This document shows positions 34,877 through 43,721 of a stretch of 64,000 nt of DNA, in pieces. The translations under genes were made by a program, and so were the position numbers. This DNA is from an uncultured Neomegalonema sp. Its GTDB lineage: Bacteria > Pseudomonadota > Alphaproteobacteria > Rhodobacterales > Rhodobacteraceae. Each line of letters starts with the position of its first letter. Positions within the stretch are counted from its first letter, which is position 1. Under the pieces are notes generated by a model. It was not told the DNA's origin, made no database searches, and was given only the letters and a program-made list of their open reading frames with translations. The DNA is taken from positions 18,228 through 82,227 of the forward strand of contig CALFVD010000001.1 of NCBI GenBank assembly GCA_937928005.1. Direction: 5' to 3'.

Positions 34877-36184
34877 TCAAGTTCCTTCCGCGAGTCGAGC
34901 GGTCGCGCTCGGTCTGGCGTCATCGATTGCGGACTGGCGATCCCATAAGGATGAACCCGCAGAGCGGTCACCCGGACCGAGACCGTCCCGACCTGCAGGG
35001 CCAGCGTCCTGCCAGGTGTTGAGAGATGTGGCGGCAGTGTCATCCGGTTGCAGCCTCTGGGCGGCTGCCGGACGGGCCGCCTCCGTAACGGTATGGCGCT
35101 TCACCGCTTGGTCTGCGGTATGACGTGCCTCTGCGGGATGCGGACCATCGCCCGCACCACCGCCATTCGGTCCATCACCGCGTCCGAAGATCCGGCGCAA
35201 ACGCCGGGCACCTTTGGCCCGCGCTTTCTCGCGGTTGTCCGAAGCATTGTTCTGGCGACCGTCGGGATGAAGTCCATGAAGTCGGTTGAAAGCTCCTTGG
35301 GTGTGAGCCGCTGCACCACGGATTTCGGCGATGCCCTGCAGCCCGAGAGCGAGAGTTCCCGCGATGGCAGCGCCGTAGGCCGGCATCGAGCGGAGCATGA
35401 AGAGCATCAGGATTGTCAGGAGCAGGAGACCGGTGATCTCGCCGATGTTGTCTATGGCCTCGATCTCATCGAACTCTTTGATCGTCGCATCGGTTGCAAC
35501 CAGGAGGAACCCAACGGCCAACATTGCCAATAGATAAGTGAAGACAGTTCCGAGAAAGAGGCGAAGCCATCCGTCGAACAGCCCCCGCGTTGGCGCGTTC
35601 AGCGACAGGAGCAGCATGATCGGCGTGATCGAGGACAGAAGACCGAACAGGATCTTCGAGCCGCCTATGATGACCAACACGCCAAGCGCGAGTAGGAGCG
35701 TCAAAAACAGGATGACGAGGAAGACCAGTCCGGCGATGAGATCGCCGAACAGCCCACTGGCGGATTCTGCTGCGAAGATGTCGCCGATCTTCATCAGCGT
35801 GTCGATATAGTCTTGCAGCAGCCCCTGAATGCCGGTTGTTTTCGTTTCTGCCCCGAAGCCAAAAGCGCCCATCACGATGTAGATGATGTCGTCCGGTGTC
35901 TTCGTCAGCAGATCGTAGATGTTGTCGTTGAAGAACGTCCAGCCGAACATCAGGCCCCAGACAAATGCGTATCGCGCGAAGAGCCTTGTCAGTCCCTGCA
36001 AGGTAACCGATGCACCGCCGAAGGCAGCGCTATAGAGAACGCCCGCAACGGACAGAACCAGCAACATCGACATCAGGTCGGATGTAGGGTCCGCGAGCGC
36101 CTTGTAGCTGCGATACCAGAACAGGTAGAGCTTGCCGTCGATCGCGGAAATGACGGTATTCACGGAATCGGCGAGAACAGACAT
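34877..36184 (-). CDS. virB6: VirB6 polytopic inner-membrane protein
   Basis: 435 residues from the ATG at 36184 (ATGA overlap with the gene before it). Residues 35-285 hold about six membrane helices, including LVFLVILFLTLLLALGVLVIIGG and IMLLLSLNAPTRGLFDGWLRLFLG, characteristic of VirB6/TrbL. The last 140 residues are a hydrophilic Ala/Gly/Arg-rich tail. It forms part of the inner-membrane DNA path. Confidence 0.88.
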   Translation of the reverse strand: MSVLADSVNTVISAIDGKLYLFWYRSYKALADPTSDLMSMLLVLSVAGVLYSAAFGGASVTLQGLTRLFARYAFVWGLMFGWTFFNDNIYDLLTKTPDDIIYIVMGAFGFGAETKTTGIQGLLQDYIDTLMKIGDIFAAESASGLFGDLIAGLVFLVILFLTLLLALGVLVIIGGSKILFGLLSSITPIMLLLSLNAPTRGLFDGWLRLFLGTVFTYLLAMLAVGFLLVATDATIKEFDEIEAIDNIGEITGLLLLTILMLFMLRSMPAYGAAIAGTLALGLQGIAEIRGAAAHTQGAFNRLHGLHPDGRQNNASDNREKARAKGARRLRRIFGRGDGPNGGGAGDGPHPAEARHTADQAVKRHTVTEAARPAAAQRLQPDDTAATSLNTWQDAGPAGRDGLGPGDRSAGSSLWDRQSAIDDARPSATARLAEGT

Positions 36185-36813
36185 CAATTCTCTTCCCTAC
36201 TGAACTTATGTTCATAGGCCTCGTAGCATCGGCGGACTTTGCCGGAGGCTTCCCGGACACTCCGTAATCGTTCTCGACCAGCGGCCAAGATGTCTTTCTC
36301 ATACGCTTCAGGGCGCGGGACCAGCAGCGCTTGCTTCAGGCAATTAAAATGCCGATTCTTGCCGACAATAAATGTCTCAACGGTCTTCTCATCTTTGGCC
36401 AAGGCGGCATTGCAAGTGACAAGATCATTCTCCAGTCTTGCAAGCGCTGCAAATTGTTGCTCGGTCGCGAGGACGCCGTGCGGATAGGACCATTCGACGG
36501 CCTGCCGCACTTCGGTGCAGGCGGCGTTTCCAATCTCCGCAGCGAAGGCTTTAAGTTCGCCGGGTGACATGGCGCGGATTTCGTCCAAGGTCTTCGTGAC
36601 GGTTTTCGGCTTGCCGAGCCCCATTTCCTCCTTTGCCATCACGCCGAGTTCTTCGAGGGTTTTGCCCAGGTCGTCGGCCATGGCCTGAAGCTCGGCATCG
36701 GTCATGTCGGCCATGGCCCGCAATTCGCGCAACGCCTGCTCCGATGCCAAGGAGGGCAGGGCGGTCGCCAGCGTCAGCGTGAATGCAACGAGCAAAGAGA
36801 TGATCGTCTTCAT
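36184..36813 (-). CDS. Secreted four-cysteine protein of the virB operon
   Basis: 209 residues with a clear signal peptide (cleavage near residue 23, SLA-SEQ) and a GAGGAG ribosome site. The mature protein is helical with an EELGVMAKEEMGLG repeat-like start and four cysteines (AACTEV, LVTCNA, HFNCLK, RRCYEA) that could make two disulfides. I recognise no family. It lies between virB5 and virB6, where some systems encode entry-exclusion or pilus-accessory proteins; that role is inference. Confidence 0.6.
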   Translation of the reverse strand: MKTIISLLVAFTLTLATALPSLASEQALRELRAMADMTDAELQAMADDLGKTLEELGVMAKEEMGLGKPKTVTKTLDEIRAMSPGELKAFAAEIGNAACTEVRQAVEWSYPHGVLATEQQFAALARLENDLVTCNAALAKDEKTVETFIVGKNRHFNCLKQALLVPRPEAYEKDILAAGRERLRSVREASGKVRRCYEAYEHKFSREEN

Positions 36814-36824
36814 CGCATCGCTCC

Positions 36825-37592
36825 TCAGTCCTGAAGTCGGGTGCGGCGGAAGGCGGCCTCGCGGGCACGCAGTTCCTGATTGGCAAGCGCCCCGTCCATC
36901 TGCTGGCCTGCCGCCGTGAGCTTCATCATCTCCGCAAGCATGAGGGCCACCTGACCCTGCATCCGCGTATTCAGATCGACGGACGCCTTGAGATCCGGCG
37001 TGGCGTCGATTTCGGTCATCAGCGTCTCGATCTCGCCCACGAGAACGTTGGAACGGGTGAAGCCGTATTGAGCCATTGCCACCGCACCGACCGTCGATTG
37101 GGTCGCAAAATCATGGGCGGCAACCGAAACCGGGGCCATCTTCTCATCGAAGATCGTGGCGGCTGGCTCGATGGCGAACGTCGTCCTCTGCTCCTCGATC
37201 AGAGCAGAGAGCGGGTTGCCCTTCGGCAGGCCTGCGCCGACCAGCGTGTCGTTGACTTTTGCCAAGGACTCCGCGATGCGCCGCACCTTGCTCTGCAGAG
37301 CGCCATTGAGCAGATCGGAAATGCCTTTTGCTCCGGAAATCCCCTCCCACTGACGTTCGAGCTGTGTCACCTGTTCGCGCAGGGTGTTGTAGCTGTCCAC
37401 GAGGGTCTGGAGCTGCTGAATTGCGTTCTGCAGATCCTGCACTTCGATCCCGTGCGTCTGCTGAAGCTGGAGAAGCTGCGCGCTCGCTTGTGCGATGGCC
37501 GCACCATCGAATGTTGGCACTCCACCGGCCATTACCTGGGAGGGCAGGGCCAGACCAGCGAGGAGCGTCAGGCGGAGGAGGCCGTTCCGCAT
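36825..37592 (-). CDS. virB5: VirB5 minor pilin
   Basis: 255 residues from the ATG at 37592 (GGGAG upstream, shared TGATG with the lipoprotein gene). Signal peptide ends near residue 22 (SQVMA). The mature chain is helical with QLLQLQQTHGIEVQDLQNAIQQLQTLVDSY and a C-terminal MQGQVALMLAEMMKLTAAGQQ segment, as in VirB5/TraC-type proteins at the pilus tip. The frame upstream of 37592 overlaps the lipoprotein gene. Confidence 0.85.
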   Translation of the reverse strand: MRNGLLRLTLLAGLALPSQVMAGGVPTFDGAAIAQASAQLLQLQQTHGIEVQDLQNAIQQLQTLVDSYNTLREQVTQLERQWEGISGAKGISDLLNGALQSKVRRIAESLAKVNDTLVGAGLPKGNPLSALIEEQRTTFAIEPAATIFDEKMAPVSVAAHDFATQSTVGAVAMAQYGFTRSNVLVGEIETLMTEIDATPDLKASVDLNTRMQGQVALMLAEMMKLTAAGQQMDGALANQELRAREAAFRRTRLQD

Positions 37593-37765
37593 CAGGCAAC
37601 TCCCTTCAACAGCCGCGCTACATCGTCGGCGTCGTTCACCGGAACGGCGTCCTCGGCGCAGGCGCAGGGACTCTTCAGGTCGCTGTGCGGGACGAGTGTT
37701 TCCTTCAGCACCGTGCAACCGGGAATGGCCAAGGCTAGAAGGACAAGAAGTGCAAAAAGTCGCAT
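37592..37765 (-). CDS. VirB7-like lipoprotein
   Basis: 57 residues. The N-terminus is MRLFALLVLLALAIPGC, a lipoprotein signal peptide with a lipobox ending at Cys17, and two more cysteines follow in SPCACAED. GGGAG lies 8 nt before the ATG, and the stop overlaps the virB5 ATG (TGATG). Size, lipidation and position within the operon fit VirB7, which joins VirB9 in the outer-membrane ring. The order (between virB4 and virB5) is not the Agrobacterium order. Confidence 0.7.
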   Translation of the reverse strand: MRLFALLVLLALAIPGCTVLKETLVPHSDLKSPCACAEDAVPVNDADDVARLLKGVA

Positions 37766-37768
37766 GTG

Positions 37769-40153
37769 TCAGACTCCCATGAAAGGCCGGAGCCAGCCCT
37801 TGGCGTCATCGGCTCGAAGCGCATCGAGTTCGCGAAGCGACTCGGCGGAGCCGGACAGCACCTTGAGCACTTCCGGAGCGGAGGAAAGATCGAAGCGGAC
37901 GAACGCGGCGGCATTGCCCTGCTTCACCAAAAAGCTGCGCCGTTCGCGCGGCGTCTCGCGCACGAGATCGAACTCGCGCGCCGTCAGGCCGAATGTCTCC
38001 CGGTAGACCGTTTCGTCGGCGGTCTCGTTCGGAAAGTAGATCTTGGTCGCAGTCGAACCGATGATCGCGGGTGCGATCTCGCTACGGGCCGCATCTTCAG
38101 GTTCTTGGGTGATGAAGACGACGAGACCGTCCTTCTTGCGGATGGTCTTCAGCCAGTCCTCGATCTGAAGCGCAAAACGCCCGGATCGCAGAAGCCGCCA
38201 CGCCTCGTCGAGGCAGATGATCGTCGGCACGCCGTCTTCGAGCACGCGGTCGAGGCGGTAGAAGAGGTAATCGACGAAGCTCTCTGCGCTCTTGCTGTCA
38301 GCCAGCAGCGCGGTCATGTCGAAGCCGCAGAGGGCTGGACCGAGATCGAGGCCATCTTCCGCCGCATCGAACAGCCATGACCGTGCGCCGTTACTATGCC
38401 AGTCGGCGAGAGCGGCGAAGATCGCCCCACCATCATCGACGGCGTTGAACAGCTGCGCGAAATGTCGGAACCGTTGCAGGTCTGGTTCAGCCTCGGCGTT
38501 CTCCCGAACAGCCGCTACGATGGCTTCGTCCTGCAAAGGTGTCAGCGAACTTCCCAACCGCGCGGCAATCCATTCGCGAAGCCATGAAGTGCCCCGTTCA
38601 TCCGTCGCCGTTCGGAACGGGTTGAAACCGATCTCAGTATCGGGACGCAGCGTCGTATATTCGCCTCCAAGTGCACGGATCACGGCCTCGGCTCCACGAT
38701 CCTTGTCAAAATAGAAGATGCGCGGCGGACGCGGAAGAAGCGTGGCGGAGGTTATGAGGTAGTTGACCAAGGCGGTCTTGCCCGCGCCCGACGGGCCGAA
38801 CACGGCTGTGCTCCCGTTGGCATTCGCCCCCGGCGCGTGGAAGCTGAACCAGTACGGTGTCCCGCTCGTTGTCTCCAGCAACGCAACCGGCTCCTTCCAG
38901 CGAAGGCTATTGCGATGCCCCTGCACATGATTATGCGCCGATCCAAAGTCGGCAAAATTGCTTGAGGAGATCAGTGCCTTTCGGATGCGATAGGGCTCGT
39001 TCCCCGGCATCTGCGCCCACCAGAGGGCTTCGAGGGCGACGTCTTCCCGGACGGGACGCAGGTTCGCGGCGGTAAGGACCGCAGACATGCCGGAGACGGC
39101 ATTCGCAAGATCGGGCTCGTCATCGGCGAGGATTGCGATCGAGAGATGATGATCGCCATAGACCTCGCGGCCTGCCGACACGTCGTCGCTGGCTGAAACC
39201 AGTGAATCCGAAAGCGATTGCGCCTCGTCGCCGCCAACCTCCATGGTGCGCTGCGCCCATTTGATCCGGTCGAGCGTGGCAGTCAGCTCCTTGGGGATGA
39301 AGGACTGGGTGGCGATGAACTCGGCATTCGCGCCCAGCATCGCGTTCAGGCAACCGGGCCAGGTTTCTTCCGAATAGCCCTTGATCGCGACCATGGCGGC
39401 GAACCGGGTGTCTTCGGGCGCGGCCCCGCGCAGCTCGATGGTCTCGCCCCGGAACAGGGGCCGGTGCGTGGGGATCAGCGTGTCGAGGTTCTTCTCGGTA
39501 GCCTTGACCGGTGACCAGACGCCATTCGCGAGCAGGGAGAGAAAGGACAGGATTTCCGGACGTTTCTCCTTGTCGAGCAGCATCGGCTGCGTGTCGTAGC
39601 GTCCCAGGAGTTGCGTGACGCCGAGTGCCACGTTCTCCATTACCCGCATCGCCTCGCGACGGCGCGAGAGCCACTCGTCTTCTGAAACTTTGTTCCGGTT
39701 GAGGAAAGGGACGACATTGCCGACCTTCTCCAGGGTCGCGGGTCGGCGGACGACCGTTAGATAGTGTTCGATGTGAAAGAGAGAGGCGCGGGCCATCTCG
39801 TGATGGCGGATATGCGCGACATAGCCTGCGAAGCCCGTCGCCTTTCCGTGATCGGGCAGGTCGTCGGCCCGAACCCGGCGGCGAATCGTATGCAGATAGA
39901 AGCCCGTGCGTTCGTCCCCGTTCTGCGCATAGAAACGCGCGAGCAAATTGCGGGCGGTTTCGATGCCGCGCGCGTCCATCGTCTCGAAGGGCAGGCCTGC
40001 GAGCCGGAAAACTTTGATCAGATCGCCGTTTTTCGTCGCGAGGGTTCCCGGATCGACGAAGCGCACGTAGGGAATGCGGGACGACATGAGCTTGTCATCC
40101 GCAATGGCCCTCCAGCGATCGAGGGACTTCAGGGAAGGATTACCAAGGGCCAT
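37769..40153 (-). CDS. virB4: VirB4 secretion ATPase
   Basis: 794 residues from the ATG at 40153, overlapping the virB3 end by 14 nt. Walker A GPSGAGKT is near residue 450 and Walker B TIICLDEAWRLL near 645, followed by GLVVFITQEPEDA. The N-terminal half (RIPYVRFVDPGTLATKNGDLIKVFRLAGL, FYLHTIRRR) is the VirB4 domain. This is the largest ATPase of the channel and drives pilus assembly. Confidence 0.93.
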   Translation of the reverse strand: MALGNPSLKSLDRWRAIADDKLMSSRIPYVRFVDPGTLATKNGDLIKVFRLAGLPFETMDARGIETARNLLARFYAQNGDERTGFYLHTIRRRVRADDLPDHGKATGFAGYVAHIRHHEMARASLFHIEHYLTVVRRPATLEKVGNVVPFLNRNKVSEDEWLSRRREAMRVMENVALGVTQLLGRYDTQPMLLDKEKRPEILSFLSLLANGVWSPVKATEKNLDTLIPTHRPLFRGETIELRGAAPEDTRFAAMVAIKGYSEETWPGCLNAMLGANAEFIATQSFIPKELTATLDRIKWAQRTMEVGGDEAQSLSDSLVSASDDVSAGREVYGDHHLSIAILADDEPDLANAVSGMSAVLTAANLRPVREDVALEALWWAQMPGNEPYRIRKALISSSNFADFGSAHNHVQGHRNSLRWKEPVALLETTSGTPYWFSFHAPGANANGSTAVFGPSGAGKTALVNYLITSATLLPRPPRIFYFDKDRGAEAVIRALGGEYTTLRPDTEIGFNPFRTATDERGTSWLREWIAARLGSSLTPLQDEAIVAAVRENAEAEPDLQRFRHFAQLFNAVDDGGAIFAALADWHSNGARSWLFDAAEDGLDLGPALCGFDMTALLADSKSAESFVDYLFYRLDRVLEDGVPTIICLDEAWRLLRSGRFALQIEDWLKTIRKKDGLVVFITQEPEDAARSEIAPAIIGSTATKIYFPNETADETVYRETFGLTAREFDLVRETPRERRSFLVKQGNAAAFVRFDLSSAPEVLKVLSGSAESLRELDALRADDAKGWLRPFMGV

Positions 40154-40421
40154 AGGAATTCCCGCCCCAGTGAAGGGCATTGCGGTGAGGAGGTGTCAGG
40201 CGAAGACGGGTGATCCAGTTCTCGATCCACCACGGGTCACGCCATGCGGCGAAGCGCAGGAGCGCGAAAAACGGGATCAGGACGGCAGCGAAGATCAGAA
40301 AGCTCTTGGAGAGCTGCAACGTCATTGCACCGACCACGAAAACGGCGAGCCAGTGCATGACCGGCAGGCCCCGCCACGAGGCGGGACGCACCAGCGCCAC
40401 GTAGAGTGGGGTCGCCGTCAC
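40140..40421 (-). CDS. virB3: VirB3 inner-membrane protein
   Basis: 93 residues from a GTG that overlaps the virB2 stop (GTGA). The chain starts TATPLYVALVRPASWRGLP, the conserved VirB3 N-terminus, followed by one or two membrane helices (MHWLAVFVVGAMTLQL, SFLIFAAVLIPFFALL) and RDPWWIENW. VirB3 works with VirB4 in pilus assembly. Confidence 0.88.
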   Translation of the reverse strand: MTATPLYVALVRPASWRGLPVMHWLAVFVVGAMTLQLSKSFLIFAAVLIPFFALLRFAAWRDPWWIENWITRLRLTPPHRNALHWGGNSYGPW

Positions 40422-40726
40422 GCGAACCACTTGTCGAGCTGATCGGCCAGGGTCTTGGCATTGGCGAGGACCATCGCGAGCACCACGACGCCTACACCGG
40501 CACCGAGGCTGGCGCGGCGCGCGAGGACCATGAAGATCGCGCCGATGATAGCGAAGGCGACGATGATGTTCCCGAAATTGCCCTCGAAGAACTTGAGGAA
40601 GTTCGTCATTCCCGTCTCGGCTTTCTTGAGCGATTGCGCGTAGCTCGGCTCGATGAAGGTGAGGAGGGCGACCGCGAAGATCGCAGCCATGACGAGACCC
40701 GTTCTGGGATCGATCCGTAGTGACAT
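40418..40726 (-). CDS. virB2: VirB2 major pilin
   Basis: 102 residues from the ATG at 40726 (GGGAAAG upstream); an ATG at 40750 lacks a ribosome site. A long signal peptide ends near PSYA-QS, and the mature pilin has two hydrophobic helices (FGNIIVAFAIIGAIFMVLA and GAGVGVVVLAMVLANA) joined by a short basic loop, the VirB2/TrbC pattern. First gene of the operon. Confidence 0.88.
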   Translation of the reverse strand: MSLRIDPRTGLVMAAIFAVALLTFIEPSYAQSLKKAETGMTNFLKFFEGNFGNIIVAFAIIGAIFMVLARRASLGAGVGVVVLAMVLANAKTLADQLDKWFA

Positions 40727-41034
40727 ATCTGTTGCTTTCCCGTTGTTCATGCGATGTCGGACACGCAGGAACGACCCTGCCTGTATCCTTTCGGACCAAC
40801 CGTCAGCGTATACGCATAACGTGCTATCAGTTGATTCAGGGGCGGCATGTGCTATATCGGGATTCCGAAATCAACCGGGAAATTTCCACTAAAACCGAAT
40901 GAAATCATCCGTGTATCGATCTTCATCATCATGTACATTTTGAATATCGGACTACACTTATTTGAAAATCGGCTACAATTCCCGATTGTCTGTATTCGTC
41001 TCACACGTCGTTCCTGACGCATAGGTGACGCAAA
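40727..41034. promoter_or_regulatory. Divergent control region between virB2 and the trbM-like gene
   Basis: No gene. It contains a perfect palindrome GCGTATACGC (40806-40815) on the virB side, and on the other side two direct repeats, TTGAATATCGGACTACACTT (40940-40959) and TTGAAAATCGGCTACAATT (40962-40980). These are good operator candidates for regulating transfer genes. Confidence 0.45.
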
Positions 41035-41673
41035 ATGACGCATCTTTTGAAAATACTCGCTCTCGCTGCACTGCTCCAGACCGTGACGGTCCTGCAACAG
41101 CCTCAGGCTCAGGACGGGAGCTACGACATCGACTGCAAGATCATCCTGTGTCTGCCTGCCGGTTTCCCGTCGGGCTGTGGTGATGCGTGGAAGACCTTCA
41201 TTCGGCGGATCACCCGTGTTCCGCCAAAGCCTCCTATCGGTTTCTGTGCCATGGGATCGGTTCGCGATACCGAGATGCACGATACCCATCCGGATCGGCT
41301 GGACGTCATGTTCGGCGTAATCGACGAGAAGCGGATGGAACGGACGCTCCGCAGCGTCAAAGTCGAATACTATCGCAGTCGTCAAACCTGTTGCCGGGGC
41401 AGGGAATGCGACGACGAGTATCCCTGCACGTTCACGTATTTTATCAACGGTGATGGCAGCCGGTTTCGGCAGAATACCATCGAAGGCCATCACACAGGTT
41501 CAAAGGTGGCGTATACCGATCTCGACGGGAAGGCCTGCGTCGCGGGAAATTCCCGGTCCTGGGTTCCGCCCGAGCAGAAATGCCGGACTTGGGGAAGGGA
41601 TGATGACAGCTATTGCTGGACCGTCAGGCCGGGGTTCTGGAAGCGCAATGCGACGTGCGATACCGGTCCTTGA
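41035..41673 (+). CDS. TrbM/KikA-like secreted conjugation protein
   Basis: 212 residues with a signal peptide (cleavage near PQA-QDG). The segment DCKIILCLPAGFPSGCGDAWKTFIRRI matches the cysteine-patterned start of TrbM/KikA/MpfK proteins. There are about 14 cysteines in all, so it is probably a disulfide-rich periplasmic protein; the C-terminal half is longer than usual TrbM. It faces away from the virB operon and shares its control region, which supports a role in transfer. Confidence 0.65.
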   Translation: MTHLLKILALAALLQTVTVLQQPQAQDGSYDIDCKIILCLPAGFPSGCGDAWKTFIRRITRVPPKPPIGFCAMGSVRDTEMHDTHPDRLDVMFGVIDEKRMERTLRSVKVEYYRSRQTCCRGRECDDEYPCTFTYFINGDGSRFRQNTIEGHHTGSKVAYTDLDGKACVAGNSRSWVPPEQKCRTWGRDDDSYCWTVRPGFWKRNATCDTGP

Positions 41674-41751
41674 CCCTGCGTGGCCAGAAACAGCCGGTTC
41701 TCGGCATGTAGATCGAAGTCGAACGCATGGCGATCAAATATCGGGAGCGGA

Positions 41752-43005
41752 TCAGACCGTCTTCTTCATTGCCGCAGCGCGCAGCATGACGCGCTCTGCA
41801 TTGTCATTCAACGCCGCGTGCGAAAACCCCGGAAGAGCGAGCTCTTCGGCAACGTTGCCAGCGAAGGCCATCCCGGATGCCGCCATCTCCCCGACCCGTC
41901 GGCGTGTGAAGGGCGCGGAGAGGCCGATATCGCGGGCGAACCGGTCCCAGTCCCCGCGCCCGATCTCCGACAGCGTCCCGCGTCTGGCGATCTTCATCGC
42001 GAAGGTCGGCGACAGGTCGGGATAGGCGACCGTACCCAGAAGATCGTAGAGAGGGGCCAGAACGACTGCGCCATCCTTGTGGAGAAGGCTGTAATTCTTG
42101 CCATGGGCATCGGCATTCCCGACCAGAACCTGGAAAATCGCCGCGTCGAGAAGCTTCAGAGCCTCGACCCCCGGCCTCGTGCAGGCGCGCCGCACCAGTT
42201 CGAAGCACTGCCTGAACCCCGGACCGCCTTCGGAGGCATATTTGCGTTCGGGGAAGACGCCAAGCGCCTGACAGAAATCCTCCTGATGAAGGCGGCACAC
42301 CTGTCCGTCGGGCAGCCGTGCGCGATCGTAGCGTTCGACCAGCAGGAAGGGTCTGCCGGCTACCCGTCGCGGCTCGACGGGCGCGACATCGAGACCCATT
42401 CGCGCGGCAAGACGCATGGCGAAGGCTTCGTTCTCGGTCGTCGCCTCGAACCTGTCGATCGGGGGTTTGAGGATATGGGTCGTCGGTTGGCCGGGACTCG
42501 GCAGGGTAATCCCGTCATCGACGAGAACGACCGGCAGCTTGGACTGCGCGCCCGCGAGCGACAGGCGAAGTTCGCTCTCTCCGGCGAGCATCGGACGACG
42601 CGGGAGCCTGTCGAGTATCGCGATCAGATCGATCTCTGACAGAGGCGTTGCCGAGCCTACCCGTCCGGGATCGGGCGGGGTCTCGCCCTCCGGCCAGAGA
42701 GCGAGTGCCCCTGCGACTTCGCCACCGAGCCGTTCCAGCAGCCGGAACTCGTTGCCCTTCGATACACCGAGCGCCGCCGCGATGATTTCCCGCTGGCTCT
42801 CTTCGGGTAACAGACCTTCGAAGAACGGTCGCGCCTGCCGTCGGCTGAACGGTTCGGCCTGCTTGGGCAACGAGACGGACAGTGGTGAGGCCGTCTCGTC
42901 TTCCAGCCAATTTTGGGAGTAGGCGAACCGCATTTCTCCGCTGCGGTCGATGGAAAGCTGCCCAACCGCCTTTCCATCCCACCAGACCGTCAGAGCGGCG
43001 ATCAC
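41752..43005 (-). CDS. hipA: HipA-type serine/threonine kinase toxin
   Basis: 417 residues from a GTG that overlaps the hipB stop (GTGA). HipA motifs include GLLPEESQR, LSLAGAQSKLPVV, the catalytic loop GNADAHGKNYSLL near residue 296-308, and APLYDLLGT. HipA phosphorylates target proteins and halts growth when free of HipB. The frame upstream of 43005 overlaps hipB and is not used. Confidence 0.9.
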   Translation of the reverse strand: MIAALTVWWDGKAVGQLSIDRSGEMRFAYSQNWLEDETASPLSVSLPKQAEPFSRRQARPFFEGLLPEESQREIIAAALGVSKGNEFRLLERLGGEVAGALALWPEGETPPDPGRVGSATPLSEIDLIAILDRLPRRPMLAGESELRLSLAGAQSKLPVVLVDDGITLPSPGQPTTHILKPPIDRFEATTENEAFAMRLAARMGLDVAPVEPRRVAGRPFLLVERYDRARLPDGQVCRLHQEDFCQALGVFPERKYASEGGPGFRQCFELVRRACTRPGVEALKLLDAAIFQVLVGNADAHGKNYSLLHKDGAVVLAPLYDLLGTVAYPDLSPTFAMKIARRGTLSEIGRGDWDRFARDIGLSAPFTRRRVGEMAASGMAFAGNVAEELALPGFSHAALNDNAERVMLRAAAMKKTV

Positions 43006-43226
43006 GGATCGGGCCTTGGAGCCGCTGGGGGCGTGTCGATGGTGAACCGACACCCGAGGGCAGCGAGAACGTCCAGCGTCTTGCCGATCTGGGCAGTCGG
43101 CTTGCCGCGTTCGAGATCGACGAGAAAACGAACCCCGACACCGGCGACGGCGGCAAGCTGATCCTGCCGCAAGCCCTGGGCACGGCGCTCGTTCTTGACG
43201 GTCTGTCCGATGTCGTATGGCGTCAT
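43002..43226 (-). CDS. hipB: HipB-type antitoxin (Xre HTH)
   Basis: 74 residues. The helix-turn-helix is QGLRQDQLAAVAGVGVRFLVDLERGKPTAQIGKTLDVLAALG, typical of HipB, with a short strand and a Pro-rich tail. It should repress the operon and neutralise HipA. Three matching palindromes lie upstream, the nearest 5 nt before the ATG. Confidence 0.88.
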   Translation of the reverse strand: MTPYDIGQTVKNERRAQGLRQDQLAAVAGVGVRFLVDLERGKPTAQIGKTLDVLAALGCRFTIDTPPAAPRPDP

Positions 43227-43231
43227 GATTT

Positions 43232-43347
43232 CTTTCCCGAGCGGGAAAGATAGAGGCGATAGGCGCAGAGTTCAATGAAAATGTCCCGTTCGGGAAATAT
43301 GATAATCGAATGTTCCGTGCGACAGGCAATTTTGCCCGTACGGGAAA
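43232..43347. promoter_or_regulatory. Three evenly spaced HipB operators
   Basis: Palindromes with core CCCG-N2-CGGG lie at 43232-43249 (CTTTCCCGAGCGGGAAAG), 43284-43295 (TCCCGTTCGGGA) and 43335-43344 (CCCGTACGGG, in a GCCCGTACGGGAAAA context). Their centres are 49 and 50 bp apart, close to five helical turns. Confidence 0.7.
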
Positions 43348-43375
43348 ACCGGCCCGCTTTTTCACGTTCTCTGCT

Positions 43376-43630
43376 TCACAACGGCAGATCGAGCTGCTCG
43401 GCCTGCACGATATAGCCTCGCCTCGTCTTTCTTGTCTTGAGAGCATGGCTGGCTTCGAGCGCTTTCGGCAAGGTATCGAAATACGAGGCCAAGGTCTGCC
43501 CGCCGTCGTTCCCGATCCTCCCCCATTCGCGGATGACGGCCCATTCCCCGAACAGGGTCCGCTGGACGCTCAGGACGTACCAGCGTCGTTCGTTTTCGGC
43601 ATAATCGATCTTCTGGAGGCGAAGGTACAT
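43376..43630 (-). CDS. WGR-domain protein
   Basis: 84 residues forming one WGR domain: NERRWYVLSVQRTLFGEWAVIREWGRIGNDGGQTLASYFDTLPKALEASHALKTRKTRRGY. WGR domains bind nucleic acids and occur in DNA-repair proteins; free-standing copies are common on alphaproteobacterial plasmids. It lies just upstream of the hipBA control region on the same strand, but is probably a separate unit. Confidence 0.85.
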   Translation of the reverse strand: MYLRLQKIDYAENERRWYVLSVQRTLFGEWAVIREWGRIGNDGGQTLASYFDTLPKALEASHALKTRKTRRGYIVQAEQLDLPL

Positions 43631-43721
43631 TCTCGAAATTCACCGCAAGGTCCGATTGGCCGAGTATGAACCATGAACGCAGCAATCTAGTCATGCAATA
43701 CCTCGACACGGCAGAACAGCA

